From the NCBI GenBank assembly GCA_002725275.1, contig PBOE01000021.1, forward strand, positions 25,917-39,344: a stretch of DNA of 13,428 nt, in the 5' to 3' direction. Position 1 is the first letter of the stretch. Every line of letters starts with the position of its first letter. Made by a program: the position numbers and the translations under genes. Below the pieces are notes generated by a model that saw nothing but the letters and a program-made list of their open reading frames with translations, ran no database searches and was not told the origin of the DNA. Below are positions 1-7,293 of this stretch, in pieces. The DNA comes from Methanobacteriota archaeon (lineage in GTDB: Archaea > Thermoplasmatota > Poseidoniia > Poseidoniales > Poseidoniaceae).

Positions 1-968
1 CCGTCTCGATTGAAGGTCCGCTTGGTGATCTCCGTGATTTGGACCACGGCGTCAACGTCCCTGGAGCCGTCGCGAAGGGCGGCCACCTCGGTCATCGTGC
101 TCGCTGCCAAGGTCTCCAAATCTGCGAAATTTGCATCGTGGAAGACCTCGATGCGTGTGGTTCGGCCGAAATTCAGCTCTGGCGTGTCGCGAAAGCTTCG
201 AACCTGAGCGCCGTCGATCTTCAGCAACGTGCCGACGTCGTGGTCAAAAGGCTCCCACGAAAGGAACCCGATGGTCCCGGTGTCGTCGGCCAGTCGACCA
301 CGAACGACATCGATGGAACCCGAGCCGTCTTTTCGGTGAATTTGGTCGGGTCGGCTGGCAAGCACCCGGCCAACCACGCAAATGTACCCCTCCTTCGGAA
401 TGGCGCTGATGTCAAGTGGGTCGTTGGACGACACGGGCGTGGCCACGCCCTCTTTGAGCACGACGATTCGAGTGGACTGGTTGATGTTCAGAGACATCTT
501 CCCGTTGTATTCGTTGACGCTCGCTCCTTCGACCCGGACGATGCTGCCGGCGGCGAGGTTGGCGTGAGGGCCCCAATCTTTGTAGTCCCAGCGGGTTCGC
601 TGGCCGTTCTCTTCCCACGGGTTGTCCTCCAGCATTCCGAAGGCGATTTGCTTCTCTTCGCCGCGAATCATCTGATCGCGGATGTTGTGCGAGACGATGG
701 CGACCTCAATTTCCACATCACGGTCCGTCCCGGTCAATTCGGAGAGACCAGCGACTTTCTTCGTCTGTCGCGTTTGGCTCCCGCCGCCCGTAGGGGCTGG
801 CGTGGTGCCGCTTTGGAATCGGCGAAGAACGGAGCGCATGGCGTCTTGTGGAGGGATGTAAAATTCCTCTTCGTACTTTGCAAAGGCCTCGGCCACCTCG
901 GAAGGGTTGGCATCGGGGCATTCCTTGAGCACCGCTTGGATGTAGTCGGCGTACTTTTCTTCAGACAC
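1..968 (-). CDS. Replication protein A-like ssDNA-binding protein (multi-OB-fold), 3' end cut by window edge
   Basis: The visible 322 codons read as an archaeal RPA, which coats single-stranded DNA during replication and repair. A helical N-terminal segment (about residues 5-52) precedes a Gly/Pro/Thr linker (53-70). OB fold 1 spans about 72-172. OB fold 2 spans about 188-278 and contains the RPA-like stretch GRLADDTGTIGFLSW (224-238). A third OB fold opens at about 293 (LRDGSRDVDAVVQITEI) and is cut at base 1, so the C-terminus and any zinc finger are unseen. The start is GTG at 968: an in-frame TGA lies only three codons upstream, and GGGGTGA (975-981) sits six bases before it. It is the last visible gene of the minus-strand run, 160 nt after tldE, so it may have its own promoter or leader control. 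The family call is firm. Which archaeal RPA type it is cannot be settled without the C-terminus. Confidence 0.88.
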   Translation of the reverse strand, partial: MSEEKYADYIQAVLKECPDANPSEVAEAFAKYEEEFYIPPQDAMRSVLRRFQSGTTPAPTGGGSQTRQTKKVAGLSELTGTDRDVEIEVAIVSHNIRDQMIRGEEKQIAFGMLEDNPWEENGQRTRWDYKDWGPHANLAAGSIVRVEGASVNEYNGKMSLNINQSTRIVVLKEGVATPVSSNDPLDISAIPKEGYICVVGRVLASRPDQIHRKDGSGSIDVVRGRLADDTGTIGFLSWEPFDHDVGTLLKIDGAQVRSFRDTPELNFGRTTRIEVFHDANFADLETLAASTMTEVAALRDGSRDVDAVVQITEITKRTFNRD

Positions 969-974
969 GTCGAC

Positions 975-981
975 TCACCCC
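975..981 (-). promoter_or_regulatory. Strong ribosome binding site of the RPA-like gene
   Basis: On the minus strand GGGGTGA lies six bases upstream of the GTG start at 968. It matches most of the GGAGGTGA expected from the archaeal 16S 3' end and is the best such site in the window. The TGA within it is in frame with the gene, so it both fixes the start and excludes a longer N-terminus. Confidence 0.75.
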
Positions 982-982
982 G

Positions 983-1020
983 ACAGGCGTTGTTGTTCTT
1001 GGCCTGTACGGAGAACAGGC
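983..1020 (-). promoter_or_regulatory. Competing inverted repeats in the leader of the RPA-like gene
   Basis: Reading the minus strand, GCCTGT (1020-1015) is followed by its complement ACAGGC (1007-1002) and then by a second GCCTGT (988-983). The middle element can pair with either outer copy, giving a 7-nt or a 13-nt loop. The last copy ends one base before the ribosome binding site. A further pair, TGTTCT (1017-1012) and AGAACA (999-994), overlaps these. The layout could expose or hide the ribosome binding site, or be a protein operator. The stems are only 6 bp, so function is speculative. Confidence 0.3.
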
Positions 1021-1128
1021 GGCGGGCTTTCGTGCGGGTTGGTTAAGATTGGACACTCCCTTGACCTCCATGGGACATCTCACCAACGACGACAGGACAT
1101 AAAGAATCCCGTGAGAGTTCATGGCCGC

Positions 1129-2532
1129 TTATGCGGGGTTCACGCGCAACCCGTCCATGAGCAAGACATCGGGCAAGTGCATGCTACCGGAGGAGTACGA
1201 CCCCTGGCGGCGGACATCATCGCCCAGCACAACGGCTCCGTTGAGGGCTTTCGCCAAGTTGCCTGATAGTCCGGCCTGTTTGAGCGCTCCAACGATCTCC
1301 CCTCCCTCCACTTTGAGAATGGAACTGGTGGTCACGGAGAAATCACCGCTGCTGGGGTTGGCCGTGTGCGCTCCCATGACGCTGTTGACCACATAGCCAT
1401 CGCCCATGTGAGCCAGAAGTTCGTCGGTCGTGCGTGGGGCTTCCGCCGAAGTGAGGAACAACTCAGTGCAGCCGGTGGACGGTGGCGACTGGTGACTTCC
1501 GGAGGTCGCTGAACCGGTGGAAGCCGCTGCATCCACTCGGCCTTCGGCCACCTGCTGTGCAGCGTCCCGTGTGGACCACAACATGGTCGCCAAGCGGCCG
1601 TTTTCAACCAGCACTTGCCGCTGACGAGGGACGCCCTCTGCGTCCCTTGAGCCCGAGGACATGCCGCCCTCCAGAACGCCGTTATCGTGAATGGAGAGAG
1701 CGGGGTTGATGACCTGCTGGCCGAGCCGGTCGGACCAAAACGATTCTTTTCGCACCATCTTTTCTCCAGTCATGGCGGGCGGAACGACCATGGAAAACAG
1801 CGGCGAAAACCCTTCACTGGTCATGAGAACGGGGGCATCCACGGCCTCGCTTTCGACCTTGAGTGGGTTTTGAGTTACTTGAGCCCAGTGAACCGCTCGT
1901 TCTACGCATTCCGGAACATCCGGGAGTTTGGAACGGCTTGACGCCCCCTGGTAGGAGCTGGTGAGTTCACCGTCCACGTCGAGCGTCACCTGAAGGCCGA
2001 GGCCGTGGGATGTCGTCATGCCGGTTGACAGCACGCCTTCGCTGTTCATCATGCAGCCGGCGGTAGCGGAAATACCAACGCCTCCACCGGTCACCACCGC
2101 TCGCTCATCGAGCGAGTGAACCGCAGAGAGAACGGTGTCGGCCTGCTCGAGCAAGTCTTCAGGACTCAAATCCAACAGCGAGGTATCCATCCGACCTCCG
2201 ACCTGTTGGGCGGGTTGTTCGGAAGGGAGAACAAAGCCCTTGATGGACGGAGATTTTTGTGCGATGGCCACCGCTTGTTCCACGGCCCTTTGTGCGCCAG
2301 AAACGTCAACCAGGTGAGCAAAACCAAACCGCCCGCCGTCAACCACACGAACGCCAAAGCCGCCCTCACCACCGCCAGCGGCCATGGTGATTTTCCCCGC
2401 CTCAATGTCCAGTTGATGACCGTAGGATTGGAAGCCCACCAGATCCCATTGCGCTACACCGCTGGATTTGCAGGCGTCAGCAAGGATGTTAGCACTGGCC
2501 AACAGTCGGTCTTCGGCTCCATCTGGAAGCAT
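1129..2532 (-). CDS. tldE: TldE/PmbA family protein, non-catalytic partner of TldD
   Basis: This is the PmbA/TldE subunit of the TldD-TldE metalloprotease, which in E. coli processes microcin B17 and the antitoxin CcdA. The archaeal substrate is unknown. The protein has no HExxxH motif, as expected for TldE, whose role is to form the heterodimer around the TldD active site. The conserved C-terminal region is clear: GAHTANPSSGDFSV followed by KVEGGEI, then AGLSGNLAKAL and LGDDV. The length of 467 residues is normal. The chosen start is ATG at 2532, one base after the tldD stop, with GGTGGG just upstream. A GTG at 2553 would add seven residues and overlap tldD by 20 nt, but no ribosome binding site is seen before it. 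The stop is TAA, the only non-TGA stop in the window. The gene directly follows tldD and is surely co-transcribed and probably translationally coupled to it. Confidence 0.9.
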   Translation of the reverse strand: MLPDGAEDRLLASANILADACKSSGVAQWDLVGFQSYGHQLDIEAGKITMAAGGGEGGFGVRVVDGGRFGFAHLVDVSGAQRAVEQAVAIAQKSPSIKGFVLPSEQPAQQVGGRMDTSLLDLSPEDLLEQADTVLSAVHSLDERAVVTGGGVGISATAGCMMNSEGVLSTGMTTSHGLGLQVTLDVDGELTSSYQGASSRSKLPDVPECVERAVHWAQVTQNPLKVESEAVDAPVLMTSEGFSPLFSMVVPPAMTGEKMVRKESFWSDRLGQQVINPALSIHDNGVLEGGMSSGSRDAEGVPRQRQVLVENGRLATMLWSTRDAAQQVAEGRVDAAASTGSATSGSHQSPPSTGCTELFLTSAEAPRTTDELLAHMGDGYVVNSVMGAHTANPSSGDFSVTTSSILKVEGGEIVGALKQAGLSGNLAKALNGAVVLGDDVRRQGSYSSGSMHLPDVLLMDGLRVNPA

Positions 2533-2533
2533 T

Positions 2534-3976
2534 TCAGCCCACCAACGCTTCACTGATTCGCATCACGGGTCCGCCGTCTCCAACGGGGACGGTCTGTCCT
2601 TTCCCACAGAAGCCGGGCGATGCCAAGGAAGCGTCTCGGGTGAGACCGTTCACGTTGTTGAGAATTTCGAGGGTCAATCCGCTCACGCTCACGTCTTTCA
2701 AGGGGCGAGTCAGTTCCCCGTTTTCGATGAGCCAGGCCTCCTGCGCCGCAAACTGGAAGGAACCCCGGCCGGTGTCAACTTGGCCCCCGCGGGTGCCGCA
2801 AGCGTAAACGCCGTACTGGATGTCTTCCATCAGTTCGTCAATGTCGGCGTGGGTACCGCCTTGGATCATGGTGTTGCTCATGCGAACAAGAGGGTGGTGA
2901 AGGCCGTCTTGCGCACGCGCTCCGCCGTTGGGGTCGACGTCGAAATGGTGGGCGGTTTCTCGGTGATTGAGGTACTCGGTGAGGACGCCGTTCTTGATGA
3001 GGACTTTCTCGCGGGTGTTCACGCCCTCATCGTCCACAGGGTAAGCACCGTAGCCGCCCATCATGGTTGGGTCGTCCACCACGGTTACGAGTTCGTTGCC
3101 AATTTTCTGACCGAGTTTTCCGTCCAAACACGAATCGCCGGCCGCCACCAAATCAGCCTCACAGGGGTGGCCGAGCGCTTCATGGATGTAGACGCCCGTC
3201 AAATCTTTGTCCGCGATGAGCGGAAGTTTTCCTGAGGGGGAACGTTCGGCATCGAGCAGACGCAAGGCCGCTCGCTGGGCGGCTTCACCCAAACCGACGA
3301 GGTCGCAGGCGTGGATGACCTCCAAGCCGCCCTGGCCTCCGTGCCGGGTTCGGTAAGAGACCACTTCTCCGTCTCGCCGTGCCGTCACCATGCCGTGAAC
3401 GAGCGACCGCTGGAAGGACCACACCCGGTCCATGCCTTCGGTGGTCATCAGTTCGGTGTGAATGTGCTCGTCGCTCCAGCCGGTTCGCACGGAGACGATG
3501 TCGTCGTGGCCGGTGGCGCCTCGGTAAATGTCGTTCATCAGGTTCATCTTCTCGTCAAGTTCGGTGTGGCGAACATCGAGGACGGAGCGCCAGTGGGTCT
3601 CGTCTTGGATGATTGGAACCTCGGCCAGCGCTTTGGGGCGCTCGCCGGGAGAACGACGTCCTGCAACCGCTTTGGCCAAACGAGTGGTGGATTCGATCTG
3701 GTCGGGAAGCGAAGCGAGATCCGTCGTGGAATGAACGCCCCAAGCACCGTCGGCAAGGACCCTGAGGGTCATGCCGAGTTCTTGTCCGGGAATGGCACGC
3801 TCCAGAACACCGTCACGCATCGCAACGGTGGATTCGGTGAGGGCCACGACACGGACCTCGGCATAACTGGCGCCGTGAGCGGTGGCGGCGTCCAAAGCTT
3901 TCCTCACTTTGTCTTGGTCGAGGTACCGTCCGGTTGTCGGGCGATGTCCATCGTTTTGCTTCGCTGCCATGACCAT
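2534..3976 (-). CDS. tldD: TldD family zinc metalloprotease (catalytic subunit)
   Basis: This is the catalytic half of the TldD/TldE protease, 480 residues, the normal family length. The zinc site HEALGH (residues 265-270, pattern HExxxH) is intact in the context YIHEALGHPCEADLV. The conserved C-terminal segment FCGKGQTVPVGDGGP (456-470) carries Cys457, which matches the cysteine that acts as the third zinc ligand in characterised TldD. Other family stretches are GGYGAYPVDDEG (307-318) and the glycine-rich CGTRGGQVDTGRGSFQF (393-409). The start ATG at 3976 has GGTGGTG eight bases upstream. It follows cgi121 by 37 nt and abuts tldE, so both protease subunits should be made together. No precursor peptide gene or RiPP cluster was seen nearby, so its job here is more likely general peptide turnover than maturation of a local product. 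That last point is inference. Confidence 0.95.
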   Translation of the reverse strand: MVMAAKQNDGHRPTTGRYLDQDKVRKALDAATAHGASYAEVRVVALTESTVAMRDGVLERAIPGQELGMTLRVLADGAWGVHSTTDLASLPDQIESTTRLAKAVAGRRSPGERPKALAEVPIIQDETHWRSVLDVRHTELDEKMNLMNDIYRGATGHDDIVSVRTGWSDEHIHTELMTTEGMDRVWSFQRSLVHGMVTARRDGEVVSYRTRHGGQGGLEVIHACDLVGLGEAAQRAALRLLDAERSPSGKLPLIADKDLTGVYIHEALGHPCEADLVAAGDSCLDGKLGQKIGNELVTVVDDPTMMGGYGAYPVDDEGVNTREKVLIKNGVLTEYLNHRETAHHFDVDPNGGARAQDGLHHPLVRMSNTMIQGGTHADIDELMEDIQYGVYACGTRGGQVDTGRGSFQFAAQEAWLIENGELTRPLKDVSVSGLTLEILNNVNGLTRDASLASPGFCGKGQTVPVGDGGPVMRISEALVG

Positions 3977-4013
3977 GGCCTTGGCACCACCAAGGAGCCT
4001 TTCAACCCTCCCA

Positions 4014-4580
4014 TCAACGGTGAGATGAACTTTGGTCGTCGGCCATCAAGACATGGGCGACCAAGGACTCGATTTGACGGTCGTCTGACCACCCTTCAAG
4101 GTCAACACCCAAAAGACGAGTACCTTCTATAGAATACGATGCATTGTTGCCGTTGAGCGTCCATTTGAGGCTTTGAACCAACGAGCGGTGGTGTTCCTCA
4201 AACGCTCCTGTTGAGGAGGCTATTGGTTGAAGATGACCCAGATCGTTGGCTCGTCCTTCCGCCAAGGGCAGATGAAGAATCCATGCGTTTTCCTGCCCGT
4301 CTTTCACGCCGGCCCGAGCGAAGGCTTCGGAAATGTGGTGCGTGCCTGCCAGGTACCGGAGGAATTCGGCATCGACCGTCCTTGCCACCATGGTGCCCCT
4401 CAGTTCATTCCTCGTCGCTTGAATCCACGCCGTCCACAGTTGGTCGTCACCTTGAGCGGCGTGCTCACCCAGCAACACCCAACGCTCGTCGGGACGTTGG
4501 TCAAGAAACATCTTGATCGCCTCGCTGGCCGCCATGCCCTGGAGATGGACGCCAACCAGCGGGAACGGTGGGATGCTCAT
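4014..4580 (-). CDS. cgi121: KEOPS complex subunit Cgi121
   Basis: Cgi121 is a subunit of KEOPS, which makes t6A at position 37 of ANN-decoding tRNAs. It binds the Bud32 kinase and helps recruit tRNA. The diagnostic stretch is EFLRYLAGTHHISEAFARAGVKDG (residues 72-95, hallmark residues RYLAGTHHIS at 75-84), matching the family pattern of a short helix, G-x-x-x-I-x-x-A and G-x-K-D-G. The first beta strand is probably PLVGVHLQG (7-15). At 188 residues it is somewhat longer than the roughly 150-residue methanogen proteins. The start ATG at 4580 has no clear ribosome binding site. The helicase stop lies 27 nt upstream in the same frame, and an 11-codon ORF bridges the two genes, so coupling is likely. 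Near 4117-4150 codon choice is unusually AT-rich and holds the palindrome TTCTATAGAA. The family call rests on this core motif and the neighbourhood. Confidence 0.85.
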   Translation of the reverse strand: MSIPPFPLVGVHLQGMAASEAIKMFLDQRPDERWVLLGEHAAQGDDQLWTAWIQATRNELRGTMVARTVDAEFLRYLAGTHHISEAFARAGVKDGQENAWILHLPLAEGRANDLGHLQPIASSTGAFEEHHRSLVQSLKWTLNGNNASYSIEGTRLLGVDLEGWSDDRQIESLVAHVLMADDQSSSHR

Positions 4581-4615
4581 CAGGTCGTGCCAGCAAGCCC
4601 GTAGATTTCAATCAT
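4580..4615 (-). other. Eleven-codon bridging ORF between hel308 and cgi121
   Basis: An ATG at 4615-4613 overlaps the end of hel308 and opens an 11-codon frame reading MIEIYGLAGTT. Its TGA stop at 4582-4580 shares one base with the cgi121 ATG (TGATG). It could carry ribosomes from the hel308 stop to the cgi121 start by reinitiation. It could also be chance, or the remnant of an older cgi121 start lost by a one-base change. It is too short to call a gene. Confidence 0.3.
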
Positions 4616-7205
4616 GCTCAGACCGTTCGCCCGCCAAAGGCGCATCATCTCCTCGCTTGGCGGGTGTTGGTGAAGCGGCTGTCCGTTTCAGAACACGCTC
4701 GATCTCTGCGAAGATCTTGTCGAGCAACACGGGCCCCCAGCCACGTTTGGAAAGGAGTTCAGACCGAGTTTTGGCGGGCATGCGAAGCACGTCTTTCGGT
4801 TCTCGCATGCCCATGGCCGCCAGTTCCCGCGCACGCTGGCGGCCCACGTGGCGGATGTTGACCAACTGAAGCAAGTCCACCTTGCACCCGTGTCGAACCC
4901 GCTGTTGAAGCGTGCTGATGTCCTGAACGAGCTGGCCCACCACGGGGAGGTGCTCCTCGGCAAACACATCGTCGGTCAACAGCACTTGTTGAGCGCCTGC
5001 AAGCAGCCAACCCATGAGATCGATTCGATGGTGAACGTCACCGGGGAGCACGTCAAGTTCTTTTTCCAGTTGCCTGAGCGTGGTTTCTTCGGTCCACTCT
5101 TCCACCATCCACGCCGACTTGATGTCGCTCAACATCGCCTCCGCATACCCGGGTTCGACCAAGAGTTCATCCTCGGTTGAATTGGCCTTGAGCCAGGTGG
5201 GGGAATTCACCTCAAAATCTGCAGATTTGGCCCAAAGCGAGACAAAATCCGGGGTGGCCACAGCCAGATGAAGGAAGCCGAAGTCCGTAACCGGAGCATC
5301 GTTTCGCACTCGACGACGAACCGCACGACGAAGCCCCCGACGGAGGATGGAGGCGGAGAGCGGGTCGAGGTAAAGCTGCGTAACACGCTCGCCCATGGCG
5401 GTGGCTTCGTATCGCATGTCCGGGCCGTCCTCTGCGTGTGGCTGGACCCAACCTCCGGTTGATTGCAGGGCTGTGGCACGGGAGAAACCGAAGGAGGGTT
5501 CACCGTGAGCGCTGTTGTGTTTCGACGGTGCTGGCCTGTTCAGGCCCTCAGGTTGCCAAGAAACCCCTTGGGTCTGATGCGCACTGGTTGCCCAATTCGG
5601 TACCGTGTCGTCCCACGCTTCGTTGTCGTCGACTGCATCATCGGCCCAGCGCGGCGTGTAGTGTTCGTCCGGGCCGCAACGACGCACAAACCGTTCCTCA
5701 ACCAACCAGTCGAGCATTGAATTCAGCCGCTCCCTCAACTGAGAGAGCGGCATCGATGCGCCGAGGAAGGTGGACGAAAAGAAGTGTTCAATCGAACCCT
5801 TGTGGACGAGTCCGCCGGTGGCGATGCTGGCCAGCACGTGCATTCTGAGCGCCGGCTCAGAGGCCAGTTTGGAGGAGATGTCTTCGATGGGACCGAAGAA
5901 GTAGCGGTCAGAAACCGCGTCGGCCACTTCCCATCCGTCCGTGCCCTTGCAGTACACCCACGCCTCGCCCTTGGTGTCGTATTTGGGTCGGCCCGCACGC
6001 CCCAACATTTGGCGAACTTCCATCACGGGGAGCGGCCGACTCATGCCGTCGTCCCATCGTTTGAGGTCCCGAACGAGCACGCGTCGTGCCGGGAGGTTCA
6101 CGCCTGCGGCGAGGGTCGGTGTGGCGGTCAGCGCCACCAAGAGCCCGTCTTTGAAGGCCTGCTCGACGTCTTTTCGCTGACCGTTGGTGAGCCCTGCGTG
6201 ATGAAAACCAACGCCCGACGCGAGGCAGGCTGCCAGTTGTTCGGCAAGGTTGGATTGACTCCTCCCCGTCAACCGCTCGGCCAACGCTTTCAGGGCCACC
6301 AAACGCTCAGGGTCCTCTTTTTCGAGCCGCTTGCGAACGCGCTTGGCGAGGTTTTTCGCTTCGGACTGTGCGCTTCTCCGAGTGCCCACGAACATCAGGA
6401 CCTGCGCCCCTTGCGTGAGGCCGTCGTCAACAACGCTCCAAACCGGGTGGCTCTTGAGACCCTCGAGGTCCCGCGGCGGGCTCAGTTGGTCATGCTCGCT
6501 TTCATCACCGGGAGACTGAATCTTCCTCGGTTCGACGTGAAAGTCATGGAACGTGGCGTACTCAAGCGCCACCGGACGCCAGTCCGACTGGATCAGGTTG
6601 GCGTTCAACCACTCAGCAAGGTCGGGTGAATTCCCCACCGTAGCCGAAAGGGCGATGATCTGTGCGTCGGGTTTGATGTGGCGCAGTCGCGTGAGGTTGA
6701 TTTCGAGCGTTGGTCCGCGAGTGCCATCGTTCATCAAATGGAATTCATCGGCCACAACGCAGCACACGTCGGACACCAGTTCCGCGCGGTGGCGCAACAA
6801 CGAGTCCAATTTTTCCGAGGTGCAGACCAGAATGTTGCAGTCGTCGATGTTTTTTGCTTCGGCTGTCGCGTCACCGATGCCAAGGCCGACCGAATACCCC
6901 ATCGCTTGCGCAACGGCGCTCAAGTCCTCGTACTTCTCCATCGCCAGCGCTTTGAGCGGGACGATGTAAATCGCCTTCGACCTCGCATGCCCCTCAGAAA
7001 GGCGCTTGACCATCCCCATGTAGGCAAGAAGTGACTTACCAGATGCGGTCGGGATGGCCACCAGGGTGTTGTCGCCCGTCAAGATGGACGGAGCGGCTTC
7101 TGCTTGGGGCGGATGAAGGTGATGGATGCCCCAGACATCGGTGAGAAACGACCGAAACGATGCGGGCAGGTCCAACGACGAAACCGCTCGTTCTGCCACC
7201 TCCAT
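4608..7205 (-). CDS. hel308: Hel308-type (Ski2-like) superfamily 2 DNA helicase
   Basis: Hel308 is an ATP-dependent 3'-5' helicase that unwinds lagging strands and remodels stalled forks. All motifs are visible in order: HPPQAEA (Q motif, 31-37), AIPTASGKS (Walker A, 50-58), IVPLKALA (81-88), DEFH (motif II, 153-156), LSATVGN (186-192), FVGTRRSA (272-279), TPTLAAGVNLP (362-372) and QMLGRAGRP (399-407). The ratchet region runs from about 598 and includes PGDVHHRIDLMGWLLAGA (721-738). The C-terminal helix-hairpin-helix is LVNIRHVGRQRAREL (781-795). At 865 residues it exceeds the usual 700-750. Most of the excess is a low-complexity Trp/Asn/His/Ser-rich insert at about 512-597 in the winged-helix region, plus a short charged tail. 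The start ATG at 7205 gives a natural N-terminus. It heads the minus-strand run and is divergent from the TerB-like gene. The stop is TGA, in frame with cgi121. Confidence 0.95.
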   Translation of the reverse strand: MEVAERAVSSLDLPASFRSFLTDVWGIHHLHPPQAEAAPSILTGDNTLVAIPTASGKSLLAYMGMVKRLSEGHARSKAIYIVPLKALAMEKYEDLSAVAQAMGYSVGLGIGDATAEAKNIDDCNILVCTSEKLDSLLRHRAELVSDVCCVVADEFHLMNDGTRGPTLEINLTRLRHIKPDAQIIALSATVGNSPDLAEWLNANLIQSDWRPVALEYATFHDFHVEPRKIQSPGDESEHDQLSPPRDLEGLKSHPVWSVVDDGLTQGAQVLMFVGTRRSAQSEAKNLAKRVRKRLEKEDPERLVALKALAERLTGRSQSNLAEQLAACLASGVGFHHAGLTNGQRKDVEQAFKDGLLVALTATPTLAAGVNLPARRVLVRDLKRWDDGMSRPLPVMEVRQMLGRAGRPKYDTKGEAWVYCKGTDGWEVADAVSDRYFFGPIEDISSKLASEPALRMHVLASIATGGLVHKGSIEHFFSSTFLGASMPLSQLRERLNSMLDWLVEERFVRRCGPDEHYTPRWADDAVDDNEAWDDTVPNWATSAHQTQGVSWQPEGLNRPAPSKHNSAHGEPSFGFSRATALQSTGGWVQPHAEDGPDMRYEATAMGERVTQLYLDPLSASILRRGLRRAVRRRVRNDAPVTDFGFLHLAVATPDFVSLWAKSADFEVNSPTWLKANSTEDELLVEPGYAEAMLSDIKSAWMVEEWTEETTLRQLEKELDVLPGDVHHRIDLMGWLLAGAQQVLLTDDVFAEEHLPVVGQLVQDISTLQQRVRHGCKVDLLQLVNIRHVGRQRARELAAMGMREPKDVLRMPAKTRSELLSKRGWGPVLLDKIFAEIERVLKRTAASPTPAKRGDDAPLAGERSEHD

Positions 7206-7293
7206 ACCGTCTCATATCGGGCAGCGGTTCAAAAGGACAACGCCCCTTCTGGAATGCCGACACTTAGAAGGCCCACCTGCTCGTGGTCAAGCC
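7206..7293. promoter_or_regulatory. Divergent promoter region, hel308 / TerB-like gene
   Basis: These 88 nt must hold both divergent promoters. About 26 nt before the hel308 ATG the minus strand reads CCTTTTGAACC, a weak TATA-like element. About 28 nt before the plus-strand ATG is ACTTAGAAG. Both spacings would suit leaderless or nearly leaderless transcripts, which are common in archaea. A 6-bp inverted repeat, CCTTCT (7245-7250) and AGAAGG (7266-7271), lies between the starts and overlaps the plus-strand element. It could be an operator. The evidence is positional only. Confidence 0.35.

Larger units (their letters stand above)
969..1128 (-). promoter_or_regulatory. 160-nt intergenic leader between tldE and the RPA-like gene
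   Basis: This is the longest non-coding stretch of the window. On the minus strand it holds a weak TATA-like TTTATG near 1098-1103, about 130 nt from the RPA start, then the short inverted repeats and ribosome binding site listed separately. No T-rich archaeal terminator is evident after tldE, so read-through from tldE remains possible. No small ORF here has convincing coding features. Confidence 0.3.

Noticed and set aside
39..1046. Long plus-strand frame of 335 codons at the left end
   Set aside because: It is antisense to the RPA-like gene, whose minus-strand protein has clear OB folds, a good ribosome binding site and a fixed start. GC-rich codon use opens long frames on the opposite strand.
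1039..1266. Possible small plus-strand gene in the tldE-RPA gap
   Set aside because: Most of it is antisense to the end of tldE and it has no ribosome binding site or recognisable sequence.
2468..4132. Plus-strand frames of 255 and 273 codons opposite tldD and cgi121
   Set aside because: The minus strand encodes the HExxxH TldD and Cgi121. These frames are shadows without domains.
4580..4615. Frameshift that removed the true N-terminus of cgi121
   Set aside because: Residues PLVGVHLQG already supply the expected first beta strand of the family, so no missing N-terminus is needed. It is kept only as an alternative in the junction finding.
5784..6629. Plus-strand frame of 281 codons opposite the helicase
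   Set aside because: It lies fully antisense to the conserved helicase motifs and shows no protein features of its own.
6850..6855. Run of six T on the plus strand, a possible archaeal terminator
   Set aside because: It lies inside the helicase gene on the non-coding strand with no plus-strand gene upstream to terminate.
7126..7293. Upstream extension of the TerB-like gene by 56 codons
   Set aside because: It would overlap the start of hel308 and adds a polar segment without family features. ATG 7294 gives a natural N-terminus.
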